Origin: Petaurus breviceps papuanus
Lineage: Eukaryota > Chordata > Mammalia > Diprotodontia > Petauridae
DNA length: 64,000 nucleotides
Assembly: GCA_028583685.1 (NCBI GenBank)
Contig: JAMXIF010001118.1
Location: 6,925,874-6,989,873, forward strand
Direction: 5' to 3'
Made by a program: the position numbers and the translations under genes. Below the pieces are notes generated by a model, which was given only the letters and a program-made list of their open reading frames with translations, was not told the origin of the DNA and searched no databases. Below, one piece after another: positions 11,430-24,884 of this stretch; the first letter of the stretch is position 1; each line of letters begins with the position of its first letter.

Positions 11430-12801
11430 ATATTCTTTATGATTCACATTCAGCAATAGCCACAGGTCTACCATATCTTGTGCTAATGTTCTTTATTCTT
11501 TTTGGATCCTTAACTCTTTCTTCTTTGTCTCTAAGATGTGTTTACATAAGAAACAGGTTCGAATCTCTCAATTATTCTTTTAATATCTGGACATTACTAT
11601 TCTTTTTAACTTTTTTTTAAGTACCTACATAATGTCATCATATCTTTATATATACCCATATGCATACATACACAGATATAAATATGCTATGTATACATGT
11701 GTATATATATATTTATTTTATATGGCAGCTGGTGTGTGCATGTATATACAAACACATATTCACATGTAATATTGATAAAGTCACCAAAGATAATGAAACT
11801 TTAAGCATAATGCAATTTTCCTGCTTATCTCTCTTAACTATCTCTTTTTTTCTGTTGTCTTATTTGATTATGGTTGCCACTCTTGCCATTTTGGATTGAG
11901 TTGAGGCATAATAATAAATTCTACTCTAAGCCTTCGCTTTAATTCTGTATAGATGGTGATGCTTTAAATTTTAAACGCATAAACTACGGACATACTCTCC
12001 TAACCACTACTGGCACTGGCAGGTCAGATCCCCTAAAGTGTGACTACTGCTCTTGCCTTTGAGGTGTTAGGAATATCTATGAGGAAGTGTCTTTCTAGTG
12101 CCAGTTCTCACGGGTTCCCATTCAGTGTCTTAACCCAAATGCTTTGCCAGTTGATATTTTCCCAATATCATGATGGCTAGCAATCCCTTCAATGTCATAG
12201 ATAACTTGATTAGCTTTTACAAAGGGATATTTTTATTAATAAGATATAGGAAAGACAGAAGCACAAAAATCCTCTAAAAATGAAAAGCATACTATCTCCC
12301 ACATCACTTCCTGAAGAAAGTTGTCGAACATTTTCCCCACTAAGTTCACTTTTGGAAGTGGTATATCCAATAGACAAATCACCCCTTCCCTTGAAGAATA
12401 TAATGTTTTGGCTACCAGGTTAATCCATTGCTAGGCTGGATGAAACAGGATAATCCTCAGAACTGACTCCTGATGGAGCTCAGCTTTTATGGCTACCAGA
12501 AAATGCTGCCATACACTCTCATTGCTCACCTTCTGGTCACTCTTCCGACCTTTTCAAGCTCAAAATGGCATGCAAAAATAAACATTACAGAGACAAAAGT
12601 TCAACAGTGTCATAAATATAGTCTCACAGTGGCCAGGTGGGTGATAGGATCGCCTTATCTGAAAAGCTTACAGGATGGGCAAGAGAGGGTGAGGATTATT
12701 TCATGGATAGAAAAGAAATCATCAGCCTCTTTGGGTGGTTTGAAAAAATAGGGAGCTGAGGATGCTACCTTGCATCTTTAAAAATGAGTTTGATAGTGGG
12801 T
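11430..12801. other. Unassigned sequence
   Basis: TA/CA-rich at 11640-11770. From 11940 to 12780 no family was recognised; the 92-residue frame at 12473-12751 has no known match. Confidence 0.4.
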
Positions 12802-12948
12802 ATTTTTTTCTTTTGCTTTTTTTTTGGAGGGGCAATTGGGGTTGACTTGCCCAAAATCACACAGCTAGTGTTAACTGTCTGAGGTCAGATTTGAATTCAG
12901 GTCCTCTTGACTCCAGGGGCAGTGCTCTACTCACTGAGCCATCCCAGT
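12802..12948 (-). repeat. Marsupial tRNA-type SINE (family A)
   Basis: Reverse complement of the SINE: 'gcaattggggttgacttgcc', 'cacacagctagtgttaac', 'gggcagtgctctactcactg', with a poly-T at the left end standing for its A-tail. 'agtgggt' occurs on both sides. Confidence 0.85.
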
Positions 12949-13149
12949 GGGTTCTTTTTTTTTTAAGTGCTAACAATAAATGGCCCTTGGATAAACTGAG
13001 ATTGAAATATTATATTTAGTGATCATAAATTCAGATTTGATTTGGTTGAAATTTGTCCTGAAAATGAATCAGAATGAGGTTTAATCAGAATTCAATGCAT
13101 AAATACGTTTCCTTTTTGGCATTAAAGTATTAAAAAGATAGAAAATTAA

Positions 13150-13352
13150 TGGATCAGGAAACCTGAGTCAAAAACTGTAGTCTCAGAAATTACCTATGTG
13201 ACTTCACCTATTTACCTCAGTTTCTTGATCTGTACAGTGAGAAATGAAATAATAGCACCCACCTCCCAGGGTTGTTGGACCATATGATTGTAAAATGCTA
13301 AGTACAATGCCCTGGCATATGACAAGCAGTATATAAATGTTAACTCCTGTTA
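13150..13352 (+). repeat. MIR SINE
   Basis: 'aacctgagtc...acctatgtgacttcacc...tcagtttcttgatctgtac...cacccacctcccagggttgtt...gccctggcatatgac' follows the MIR consensus order. Confidence 0.85.
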
Positions 13353-14204
13353 CTTTTTAAATAACTTTATGCCAGGTTGAGAAATTCCAAAGGTGATAAG
13401 ATGAATGATTTTCTGTGTCAGGTAATTTGGAAATGCATTCAGCTTAATTGAGGTCACCTGATTGGAAATAGGTTTTGTTTTTCATTTTAAATCCATAATA
13501 GTGTTTATGTTGTCATTATGCTTCTAAAGTTTCTTATATTATGAAATTTGTAAACTATTGTATCAGATATGCTGCTGAAAAAGCAATTTCTCTTATAATC
13601 TTGATGTTGTTAGGTGATGAAATAAACTGAGAAAATGTTTGGAAACTGTTATTTTTATTAGTCCTACTCATGTGTTGTAATATTATGAAGTACAGAAACT
13701 TAAGAAACTGGAAAATTCTTGGACTGTCTATAGCACCGAGAAGTTTCAACTAAAATTATTTGGCTATCACTTATGAAAATTATGAGATTGCTAATTAAGT
13801 TATTAAAGGCCATTATCATAATGTTAAAATCTATTTAGAATTTACATGGGTATATTTTAAAAAGGAAAGTTGATAATTGCTTACTCTGTGGGAAAAGATA
13901 CAAAGAAAAGACCTTGTAAAATCTCCTTACTTAGAAACTTACAAGGTTTCTTGGGACCATCAGATCATGAACTCTTAACAACTCTCTGAAAGAGCTTACT
14001 GGGCTGTGAAATTCCTAAACAATGAATTAGTTTACTGAGTAAATGGAATACCCTCATTACAAACACTCCTTGCACAAAATGTGGCTGAAATTTTCAAGCT
14101 TGCTTATAATGTAGAGTGAGTTTCATCTAAGTTTATTTGGCTATCATTTATGGAGTTTATGAAGTTATATCTGGAATGGTTTATATTGAAATTATATCTC
14201 AAAT
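13353..14204. other. Unassigned AT-rich sequence
   Basis: No repeat or gene recognised. Confidence 0.4.
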
Positions 14205-14380
14205 CAATTTAAGTCTTTTTTTAAGCAATTGGAGTTAAGTAACTTGCTCAAGGTTACACGGCCAGGTGTTTCTGGGTGGGTGCTAAGTGTCTGAGCCCAG
14301 ATTCGAGCCCAGGTCATCCCAACTCTGGGGCTGGTGCTCTTACTCACTGTGCTACCTGGCCACCCCCCAACTTAAGTCTT
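14205..14380 (-). repeat. Marsupial tRNA-type SINE (family B) with target duplication
   Basis: Reverse-complement SINE B: 'gcaattggagttaagtaac', 'ggttacacggcc', 'tgctcttactcactgtgc'. Flanked by caatttaagtctt (14205-14217) and caacttaagtctt (14368-14380), 12 of 13 identical. Confidence 0.9.
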
Positions 14381-14383
14381 AAA

Positions 14384-14559
14384 AAATTCCACTCTTTTTT
14401 TTTTGCTTTTTGGAGGGGGAAAGGCAGGGCAATTGGGATTAAGTGACTTGACTTGCCCAGGGTCACATGGCTGGCAAGTGTTAAATGTCTGAGGTCGGAT
14501 TTGAACTCAGGTCCTCCTGACTCCAGGGCCACCTAGCTGCCTCAACAAATTCCACTCTT
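14384..14559 (-). repeat. Marsupial tRNA-type SINE (family A) with perfect 13-bp target duplication
   Basis: Reverse-complement SINE A directly next to the family B copy. The duplication aaattccactctt lies at 14384-14396 and 14547-14559. Confidence 0.93.
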
Positions 14560-16740
14560 AAAAGATTTAATTTTTGCTTTAAGGGGTGAATATACAATAT
14601 CTTAAGAGAAGGATATCTGTTTGTCTAGAGTAACACTATGAGAGTAATAATGATAACTTAGCCTTACGCAGTATTTGATGAAACTTGCTATTTGAGGCAA
14701 TGTCTTGTGGGACTGTAATCTGATATTCTAAGTTTTTATTTTTGGTATGATTGTCTACATTGTTATGAGGCCAATAGACCACCATACAAGGGGGAATGTC
14801 ATGTACTGCCCAGAAGGGCTGCCTATTTCTGAAAAAGACTGAGGGGATGATTTTGGTATTGTCAAAGGTAGGATACTCTTGACTTAAGTTTCTCTATGGT
14901 GCCATTTCCTTTATGAACAGGAATATTCCCCCACCAGGTTAAATCCTGAGTCTGGTTTTGGTACCCTGTAAATGAAGTGGGACTTTATGTAATTGCATGT
15001 TCCAGAAGCTTGACTATGACTCTTAACCTGAAATCAAACAGAGCTAAGGAGGCTTTATCTTGGTATACCTGTGTTGAATCATTCTGTGACCTTAGAAGTG
15101 AAATCTAAAGGATCAGCTTTGATACTGTTATAACTATGTTTCTGCTCCTTCCTCTCATAGCAAATTTCTATTATCGGGTCAGGCAAATACTGGAAGTTTG
15201 TCATTGCAATACTGAAACTATTAATTGCTAAATTAATACTAAGATATCTGAATTACTATAATAAGCTGCAAGTTAGAAAGATTTTACTAATTTTTTATCT
15301 GAATTTGTAGTCATTCCATAGCATAAGCAGATAAGTAAATTAGTGCCTGAACCATCATGTGTATAAGATTAAATCCAGGAAGCTTCTCGTTCTTTCAGAA
15401 TAATAGGGGAATAATTTGACAATGGTAAAGACGTTCATGAGATAAAGATGTCTACAAATTTGTGAGGTTAAAGTCAGAAAGTTGTTTTCATTTTAAAGAA
15501 CAGAATTTCAGTGCCATCAGTTATCTTAGGGGAGAGTCCATTATCTTACATTACCTCAATGGGAAATGTGATTTTCCTTAGGTTTGTTATTTAATCTGGG
15601 ATTAAATGTGTAGAGCATGGCCTTAAATGCATGCAAACTACTCAAGAGATACCTTAAATATGTTCCTACTGCTTAAAGGGCTTCTGAGAATTATGTCAAT
15701 TTGGTTAATGACTGAACATGTTTTACTATAGATAACTTATTTAATATAAAATATAAAAAGAATTTGACATTATGTATACATATCCCATCCTGAGTCTTTT
15801 GTTGTTTGTTATTAAATGTCTCAAAGCAAATTTATTTGTGAAATGTCAAATCTAGGGATGAAAAGCATCTACTTAACATGAGGACTGGTAGCTATGTGTT
15901 CATGTATGAGACTAGAGAAGTATTTCCTATCCCTAAGAGGGAAATTAGCAAGAGTGAAAAAACTTCTAAGAAAGCAGCAAGACATGATTATATATGTCAA
16001 ATTATTATGTTGGGATACACAGGCCTTCGGCATATTATAATACCAAGTTCTGAGAAGGCCTTGAGAATGTCCTCATAATAAGTTCTAGAAATTGGGTTCA
16101 GAATTTTACATATAAAATTTCACTGATTATTGTAAGGAAGAGAGATGGAAATAAGCAAGTGATATGTGATAACTGAAATTCTCTGAAGTTTCAAGTGAAT
16201 TATGAGTTGCTAAATTGATGTTCTTTTTATAGCACTATTGTCAACAGAATCAGAACCCATAAGGCTTGAGGTGGTTTTCACTACATGACCTAGTTACTGG
16301 AAATGGCAAATTTAGGAGGGTGTATTAAATCATATTGATTCTTGTTAGTGACAGATTTTATTAGAATTACCTAGGACTATGCAGGTGACTTGCAACCAAA
16401 AGACAGCTTCAGAGCTGTCCTGAAAAGGAGGCTTATTCCAGAATGTCCAGGGGAAGATATTTCTAGGGACCAGACAACTGCATGGGATGTCTGGGATAAA
16501 AGATGAAATATGTTGATTAACTGATGTTATGATGGTATAAATGTTGATAGTGGGCTACTCGGTTGTAGAGAGGATTTATGTTATTTGATATTAATGATCA
16601 TTGTCGGTATTGCTTTTGTCTTTTTTGTTTCATGGTATTTATGTTTATTGTCTTTTCTTGGTGACCTTACTGCATGTACATCTCCCTTCTAAAATTAGTA
16701 TATGTGTGTGCTTTAAATGGCTTGATCTGTTAACATACCT

Positions 16741-16790
<50 letters not shown>

Positions 16791-18384
16791 GATCTATTTA
16801 TCAAGGTTTGTCTTTTTAGGGAATACATGAAATCATGACACTGTGCATCTAACTTTATTCAACTTTATGACATTTATAGAAGCAAGAGATTATGATTTGT
16901 GATCCATAGTATACATATTTCCTGTTGTGTGTTTAGGTTCCCTAGTTTATAGTCATTAGTGCTTGCTCAAATTGATTTAGTACAAGAAACAGAGATTAGG
17001 ATGATGAGTTGAGGGTAAAGGTGAAGACTGAATGTGGTACTGAACCATATTTTTTGGTTGTTAAGTCATTTTCATGTATATAATTTGCACCAAGTAGGGG
17101 AATTATTGAAAATTATGTTGACACAGTGACCCTTTGTTCCCAGAGCTGCTTGTCAATGAACGTGGGGAGAGGCATCACTCAGTTTGAAGCTTTGTATGAT
17201 CTGATATTCCTCATGCAGTAAGTCATCCTTTACCTCTTTGTACCTGGAAATTGTTACATTTTTGTTACCTTGGGGAAGAACTGAGATGCAATGCAATGAA
17301 AATCATTCCCTTTTGCTGATGTGAACCTATCTGAATGATCTTTATCTCAGTATGAAAGTTATCAATAAAAGGTGGCCCCATCTTGAAGCCATTACTGATA
17401 CCCTGTCATCAATTTATTGCCACCTTGACATACTTTAATAGACTCTTTTAATTCTCTTTATCCTGAGCATTGCCTCCTTAAATCAGGGCAAAACCCTGAA
17501 CAAATAATTTTCTTTTCAACACATCCTTACAAATGTAAAGAGTCCTCTGTATTTTATCTCACGTAGAACAATGCTCCACTAAGGACTTATTGTGGAAAGA
17601 TAGCATAAGGGTAAAGATGATTGTGGATTCTAAAGGCCATGTCAAATTAGTGGAAGGTAAACAAACTTTCAAGGTATCTTTAAGACAATTCAGACACGTC
17701 TGCCTTAACAGAAGAGAGTGAGACCTTGCATCTTAATTCTTACTTAAGGTATCAAGAACATGACCATTTGAAGGTAGGGGATACATGACAAAGAACAAGC
17801 AATGTGAAAAGCTACAGACTTGGCATCTCCTTCTCCAATACAGCCTCCCTCAACTCTGATTGATAAACAGGGCTACAAACAATGAGATACTGAGTCAATT
17901 TAACTTTCAATAATATCTAACAGATTTTACCTATTGGAAAAGGCCTCAGTAGTGTTTCTCAGAGAAGAAAATTATATGAGAAGTAATGAACTATGATCGG
18001 AAGGATTCATCACCTGCTTGCAACAAGATGACATGATTGTTTTCACTGCAACAAAAGGTAATGGAAATAATTTCTTCCAAACACAAAACAAAACAAAAAA
18101 GGAAAGTTCTCTGAGGACAGAAATAGCTACATTTTCTTCTCTTCTTTGCCAATGTTTACACCTTTGATTTTTTTTCTCTTTTTTATTCCTAGAGCTAATA
18201 TTCTAGAACTGCAAAATAATAATGGAAATAAGGGACATAATTGCTTGGAAAAGTTTCTAGTGTTCATTGCAAATAATGCCGGTTCTTGGGTGTATATATG
18301 TGTAGGCATTTGATTACACAAAATAGGCTCTTTCAGGCCAATTTTTCAATGAGTTTTGTTTTCTGCTGTCTTTTTTTGTTGGGG
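14560..18384. other. Long unassigned stretch
   Basis: About 3.8 kb, AT-rich, with no frame above 66 codons and no family recognised. 'caagggggaatgtcatg' near 14790 and 'tcaataaaaggtggcccc' near 17365 have a faint look of LTR-retroelement borders, but I could not support an element. Confidence 0.35.
16746..16791. repeat. (TA)n microsatellite
   Basis: Alternating T/A with one 'tac' interruption. Confidence 0.95.
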
Positions 18385-18557
18385 GGGATTATATTTTTTT
18401 TTGCTTTTTGGAGGTAGGAAGGCAGGGCAATTGGGGTTAAGTGACTTGCCCAAGATCATACGACTAGTAAGTTTTAAGTGTCTTAGGTCAGATTTGAACT
18501 CAGGTCCTCCTGACTACAGGGCCAGTGCTCTATTCACTGTGCCACCTAGCCACCACT
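18385..18557 (-). repeat. Marsupial tRNA-type SINE (family A)
   Basis: 'gcagggcaattggggttaag', 'tcatacgactagtaag', 'gggccagtgctctattcact' as the reverse complement of the SINE. Poly-T at the left. Confidence 0.88.
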
Positions 18558-20130
18558 TTTTCATAAAATTTTGACATGGATAACTTGTTAATGATATTTC
18601 CCAAAATTAGTTGAAATAGTATTTTTATTATTTCTATTGTTAATATGATTAATTTTTCTAATTGTTTCATAAAAGTGAACCATCCTTGAAATACTGGAAT
18701 GAAAGAAAATGGTTATAATGTTTATTTTGTATCTGTTTATCTAAGTTCCTTGTTTGTATTTTACTTAAAAAATATGAAGCAATATTCATTTAAAACGGTT
18801 TATGGTTCTCTTTCTTGGCTTTGCCTCTCCTTCATTAATGTACAATTTTGGGCATTATATACTTGTTCACTAGTACATTTGTACAAAAAAGTGTACATAT
18901 TTTTCTTATAAAAGGAGTTTGATTACCTTTCCAGTTTTTGAGGATAATCTTTTAAGCTACTATGTCATTCTGTACAATAATATATAATAATAATTTTTAT
19001 TTCCTGTTGTGAAATAATCTTGTTTAGTTTTTGTTATAGTTATTTGATATTTCTTCCCCCCTCCCATTGATTAGGATATGTAATGAATTTTCAACTGTAT
19101 TAGATTTTTCAAAAAACAATTTTTGTTTTCCTTGAACAAATCCATAAATTTTTCATTTGCATGTTTCTCTATTCTTTAATTTCCAGATTTTTTTCATTTG
19201 TACTTGCTTTAGGATTGCTAATTTGTTTGTTTTCTAATTGCATGCTCATTTATTTTCTCTTTTGTTAATATTCCAGAGAATTTGTTAATATTCCAGAGAA
19301 TATTGTTATTAATTGTTAATATTCCAGAGAAAATCCTTCCACGGAGGACTGCTTTGGCAGCATCCCAGAAATATTGTTATATTGTCTTATTGTTATCATT
19401 TTATTGATCATATGTATTTATCACTTCTGTGATTTATTCTTTTATCCATTCATCATTCAAAATGTCATTAAGTCTCCAGTTAGGTCTGTAAATTTTGCTC
19501 ATATCTAATCAACTACTATTCATATTATGGTCTAACATTTAAACATTGTTTATGATTTCTGCCATTTTACTTCTGTTTTGATTCCTTATACCTTAGTATA
19601 CCAATCAATCCAAATTGATATACTAAGAGATACTGGAGATTCAAATGCAAATACCTACTCTCAAGGAGTCAGGATTATATTCTAACATGACAAATTTTTG
19701 TAAAAGTGCCATGAGATGATAAGAAATGTATATGAGTTTTGATACTCCAATTTAGAAATAGAATTCCTATAAACTGTATAAATATAAATCTTATAATTCA
19801 GCAACATATTTTTCTTCTTATACAATTTTCTGTCAGACTTATTTAGTTCCAAGAGGACAGAGTAAAATTATTAGAGTACCATCAATAATTTTGTACTATT
19901 TAATTAATTTGACTTTAATAATTTGTAAACTATGCCAATTAATGTATATGTGGAGAGAGATTTTTTTGTCAAGAATTTCAATCCATTGATTTTTATGTAT
20001 TTATTGCTTATTTTCTTTGGTTGATTATTTTGTTGCTTTTAACTCCTCTTTTAAATCAGAAGTTTCCACTGTTTGTCTTTCTTCCATTAACACGATCCTG
20101 ATGTCTTGATACTGACAACCCTCTTGTAAT
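18558..20130 (-). mobile_element. Old LINE-1 ORF2 fragment (RT to endonuclease part)
   Basis: Antisense L1 ORF2 is recognisable in 'gtgaaccatccttgaaatac' (near 18675), 'tttggcagcatcccagaa' (near 19350) and 'gtctccagttaggtctgtaa' (near 19470). Many stops. It contains the triplicated 20-mer at 19261-19331. Confidence 0.7.
19261..19331. repeat. 20-bp unit in three copies
   Basis: tttgttaatattccagagaa at 19261-19280 and again at 19281-19300; an 11-bp spacer; then a 19-of-20 match at 19312-19331. A local duplication inside the old L1. Confidence 0.97.
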
Positions 20131-20154
20131 CATTACATATGTACTGCTCACCTG

Positions 20155-20157
<3 letters not shown>

Positions 20158-20229
<72 letters not shown>
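20158..20229. repeat. (CT)n(AC)n microsatellite
   Basis: About 21 CT units followed by about 14 AC units. Confidence 0.98.
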
Positions 20230-20230
<1 letters not shown>

Positions 20231-20844
20231 CTCCCATCATTTTTCCCCTTTACTTCACATTCCCATTTATTCCTTTCCAAGGTATTCACCATAAGGGTCC
20301 AATCCATTCCCTCTCCCCTAGAGGAAAGTTAGGAAAACACGACATGGGCTTGGAGAAGCTATTCCTTTTTTTTTTTCTTTTTGGTCCAAACAAAATGTAT
20401 TCTAAAATTCCTAATGCATCCTTTTCTGTCTATGGAGATTTATCCTGAGATATTGTCAGAGATCTCCCTCTGTGTTAGTAGGTCACAACTCCTTCCCTCA
20501 CTTGGCTAACAATCATCCTAACTCCTTTATCTCCTCAGACAGAGGGAGAAAATAACTTCCCTTCAAGACCTCTAGTGTGCTGGTCACTCTTATCTCAGAC
20601 CTCACTGACCTAACCCTCTCCTCTCTTCACTAGAGATAAATTCTGCTGTATTATCCCACCTCCAATAATACTGATTTCTTCATGAGGGAAAAAAAGCACT
20701 TTGTCCCTAAAATAGAATCATCTATTCATCATATTTTTCATATGATTTTTAATCTCCTATTCTCATTTTCTTTTTTCAAAGAGTGATTCACAATTATAGA
20801 TCGTCAAGGTTTACAAAAAGGCCTTCCTTTTTAGAAAACTAGGG
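20230..20844. other. Unassigned sequence
   Basis: Pyrimidine-rich; includes a T-rich block at about 20367-20382. No family recognised. Confidence 0.4.
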
Positions 20845-21492
20845 AACTAGGTAGCTAGGTTTCTTCCAAAAGGGAAAAGGACCCACATGCACAAAAATAT
20901 TTCTAGCAGCAATTTTTGTGGTTACCAAGAATTGGAAATTGAAGGGATGCCTATCACTTGGGGAATGGTTGAACAAGTTGTGGTATATGAATGTAATGGA
21001 ATATGGTGATGAGCAGGTAGACTTCAGAAAAACCTGGAAAGACTTGCATGAACTGAGGGTGAGTGAAGTGAGCAGAACCAGGAGAACATTGTACACAGAA
21101 ACAGGAACACTGTGTGATGGCCAACTTAGAGAGACTCAGCTCTTCTCAGCAATGCAATGACCTGAGACAATCCCAAAAGACTCAAGATGTAACATGCTGT
21201 CCACATCCAGAGAAAGAACTATGGAGTCTAAATGCAGATTGAAGCATACTATTTTGTTTGATTTTTTTTTTCTTTCTCATAGTTTTTCCCTTTTGTTCTG
21301 ATTCTTCTTTCACAACCTGACTAATGTGAAAATAAGTTTAATATGATTATACATGTATAGCCTATATCAGATTGCATGCCATCTTGGGGAGGAGAGAGGA
21401 CAGTAGGGAGGAAAAATTTAGAACTCAAAATCTTATAAAAGCAAACATTGAAAATTAAAAATAAGTAAATTGAATATATATTTTTAAAAACC
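20845..21492 (+). mobile_element. LINE-1 3' end
   Basis: ORF2 C-terminus (20918-21160 in one frame, reading NWKLKGCLSLGEWLNKLWYM) followed by a 3' UTR and A-rich tail at about 21440-21490. 5'-truncated. Closer to the family consensus than the 9.3-kb copy. Confidence 0.9.
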
Positions 21493-21494
21493 AT

Positions 21495-24400
21495 AACATC
21501 AATTACACATGTGAAATAATGCAAAAATGTGTTTCCTTCTTAGTCATGTTGGAAAAAAGGAAGGAAAGAATGAAGAACACTGAAGAAGATGTACTTCAAT
21601 TTGCACTCAAGAGTTCATCAGTTTCCACTCTGGAGGTGGAAAGCATTTTTCATCTTGATCGTCTTGAGTCATTATATTGATCAGAGTAACTTAGTTTTTC
21701 ACAGTTGATTATTATAATATTGCTGTTATTGTGTATAGTGATCTCCTTATTCTGTTCACTTCATTTTGGATCAGTTTATATAAGTCATCTCAGATTTTTC
21801 TGAAACAACTACTCGTCGTTTAGAACACAATAGTATTCCATCACAATTATATCCCACAACTTGTTCATCCATTCCCCCAATTGATCTGCATCCCCTCAAT
21901 TTTCAAGTCTATGCCACTACAAAAAAGAACTGATGTAAATATTTTTATACAGAGTCTTCTCTTTTTTATTTAATCTCTTTGAAAAACAGATCTAATACTA
22001 GCATTGTTGTTTCAAAGGGTATACACAGTTTTCTAGACCTTTGGACTTTGTTTGAAATCATTCTCCAGAAGGTCTGGACAAGTCCACAACTGCATCAACA
22101 ATGCATTTAGTATCCCTATTTTTCCATATCACCTTCAGCATTTGTTATTTTCCTTTTCTGTCCTCTTAGTCAATATGATATGTTTCATTTTGCTTTAATT
22201 TACATTTCTCTAATCATCAGTGATTTAAAAATTTTTTTCAAATGAATATAAATAGCTTTGATTTTTTTTTTCTTCTGAAAACTGCCTGTTCATACCAGGC
22301 AGTTTTATACTTTGGGCCATGGCTCTTATTTTTATGAATTTGACTCACTTCCCCATGTATTTGAGAAATTAGGCTTTTATCAGAGAAACTTGCTGTAAAA
22401 TTGTTTTCCTGCTTTTCTTCTGATTTGGGCTCCATTGGTTTACTGCTTTATGAAAAAAAATTAATTTCATCAGAATTACCCATTGTGCTTCCTGTGCTCC
22501 TCTCTCTCCCTTATTTGGTCATAAGCTATTCTTGTCCACAGGTCTAGCAGGAAAAGTGTTCATGCTCCTCTAACTTTCTTATGTCTAAATCATGTACTTA
22601 TTTTGACCTTATCTTGGTATATGGTACAAGATATTGGTCTATACCTAATTTATGAAAAAAAAAATCCTTTTCTTTTCAGTTTTCAAATAATGAGGTCCTT
22701 CCTTAAAAGCTTAAGAGAAAGCTGGCTGACTCAGTGGACAGAGAGCTAGGCCTTGAGGTAGGAAGACCTGCTTTAAAATCTGGCCTTAGATAATCACTGT
22801 GTGACCCTGGGTAAGTTACTTAACCTCTTTTTGCCTTAATCCACTGGAGAAGGAAATGACAAAGCACTCCAGTATCTTTGCCAAGAAAACTCCAAGGGGT
22901 CACATTCACAGGACTGAAGTGAGCAACAATAATGTCCTAAAAACTTGGATCTTTGGTTTCATCAAACACTAGGTTAATATAGTAATATACTACTATGTAC
23001 ACCTAATCTATTCCACTTATCCACCACCCTATCTCTTAGCCAGTACAAGATTGTTTTGATGATTACCACTTTGTAATTCAGTTTGCTATCTGGTACAGCT
23101 AGACCATCTTCCTTCACCTTTTTTTAAAATTGATTCTCTTGATATTATTGACATTTTTTGTTCTTCCAGATGAATTTTACTTATTCTAGCTCCATAAAAT
23201 AATTCTTGGTGGTTTGGTATGGCACTGAATAGATCAATTAATTTAGTTAGAACTATGCTGCTTATTATCATGGCTTGGTCTGTCCATGCGTAATTAATAT
23301 TTTTCCAATTGTTTAGATCTGTTTTTATTTGCATGAAAGGCATTTGTAATTGTGTTCATATAGTTCCTGGGTTTGTCTTGGGAGATAGACTCCAAATTAA
23401 TTTATGTTGTATGCAGTTATTTTGAATTGAATATCTCTTTTTATATCTTCTTGATGAGTTGTTGGCAAAATATACAAATATTGATGATTTATTGGGTTTA
23501 TTCTTTTGTCCTTCAACTTTGCTAAAGCTGCTAATTGTTTCAATTACTTTTTGGTTGATTTTTTAGGATTCTCTAAATATGTGATCATATTGTCTTCTAC
23601 AAGTGAGTCTTGTTTCCTCACTGCATGTTATTTCTTTAATTTCTTTTTGTTTTCTTGTTATACCCAGAATTTCTAATACAATAACAAATAATAGTGGTGA
23701 TAATAGACATCCTTAATTCACCTATGATATTACTGGAAGGCTTCTAGTTTATACCCATTACAGATAATACTGTTTTATCTAGATACTACTTATTATTTTA
23801 GAAAAGGCTGAATTTCTCAGTTTCTTTTGAGTCAAATTTTAAAAAAATCTTCCACCTCAATTTCATAAGCTTCTCTAAATTTAGAAATGGGATGTCATCT
23901 ATTTTATTTCTCCCTCTATCATTACTCTAAACCTATTTAATTATCTTCCTTTGTAGTTTGTATGCTGAGTTTGTCACTCATTTCTTTGGGAAGAATAACT
24001 GTTCTCTTTTCTTTAACATCTGATTTATTTCTTTGAGGGACACCATTGAGGATACAAATGCAATACTTAGCTCACTTAGCTTCACAGGACATGTTACATG
24101 TGATCCAAAACCATCTTTTTTTTTGCAAAGTATCATATTCCATTTTTACTTTGATTTTTCACAAATGACAGGCAATGTTGCTTATATCTTATTGATTTTC
24201 CACAGAATATTATTTTTTTCCTTACTGGATGCCAACAATACTTTTTGTTGTAACAATTCTGAAATTCGACAGTGATGTTTCTTGGTTTAACTTGGGAGTT
24301 TCATTTGATATTCTATGGATCTATAGATTATGCAACATTCTTCCATTTTATCTAGGCAAGTATCCTATATAATTCCTGCAGTATGGTATTCAGGGGCTCC

Positions 24401-24884
24401 CCCCCCATTTTTTTTTCTAGAAGACATGGATTAAAAATTTATCTCTTTGGATCCTTTCATTATCTCCAGAATTCCACTTTTGTAGCATAATCATCCCTTT
24501 TAGTCCTGCATTTTGCTCAATTTTTAATCTACCTTGGAATGTTTGCATTTTAATTCTGTCATTCAATTTTTCAGAGAAGTTCCTAATTTGGAGAACATCT
24601 TTATTCTTCATTCTAAAACCTCTGTTTTCTTATGAGAATTGGCTCTTCCTTGACAGTTCTCATTTCCATCTTTATTTCTTTGCCCTTTCTTTATTTTATT
24701 GCTCTTCTCATCCAATGTGGAGCTTCTTGAAGGTGTTTCTCCATAATATCTGGGGGGCTCCTTACTCTCTGAAGGTTTTGCATAACTTTCATTTGCTTTT
24801 AAGTAATTATTCATTTCACTGGATCCTTTTATAGATTTTTTGTTCATTTTTCATCATTTGTCAGATTTAATCAATCTTTATCAG
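21495..24884 (-). mobile_element. LINE-1 with internal deletion, carrying a MAR1 SINE
   Basis: On the plus strand: antisense 3' UTR (21495-21640), ORF2 C-terminal part ('ccacaacttgttcatccatt', near 21855), the middle of ORF2 ('tagttcctgggtttgtc', near 23362, to about 23950), then directly an ORF1-like block (about 24030-24884) resembling the ORF1 of the HAL1 at 3.1-4.1 kb. The first half of ORF2 (endonuclease, early RT) is missing, by deletion or because two copies abut. Confidence 0.75.
22705..22940 (+). repeat. MAR1-like SINE inside the antisense L1
   Basis: tRNA-like head 'tgactcagtggacagagagc' and 'ctgtgtgaccctgggtaag', then 'ggaaatgacaaagcactcca' and 'tttgccaagaaaactcc'. L1 sequence continues on both sides; 'ccttaaaagctt' and 'cctaaaaacttg' may be the worn target duplication. 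Confidence 0.85.

Noticed and set aside
17150-17400. LTR-like end with 'tcaataaaagg'
   Set aside because: A single polyadenylation-like word and no matching partner, ends or duplication; too weak to call.
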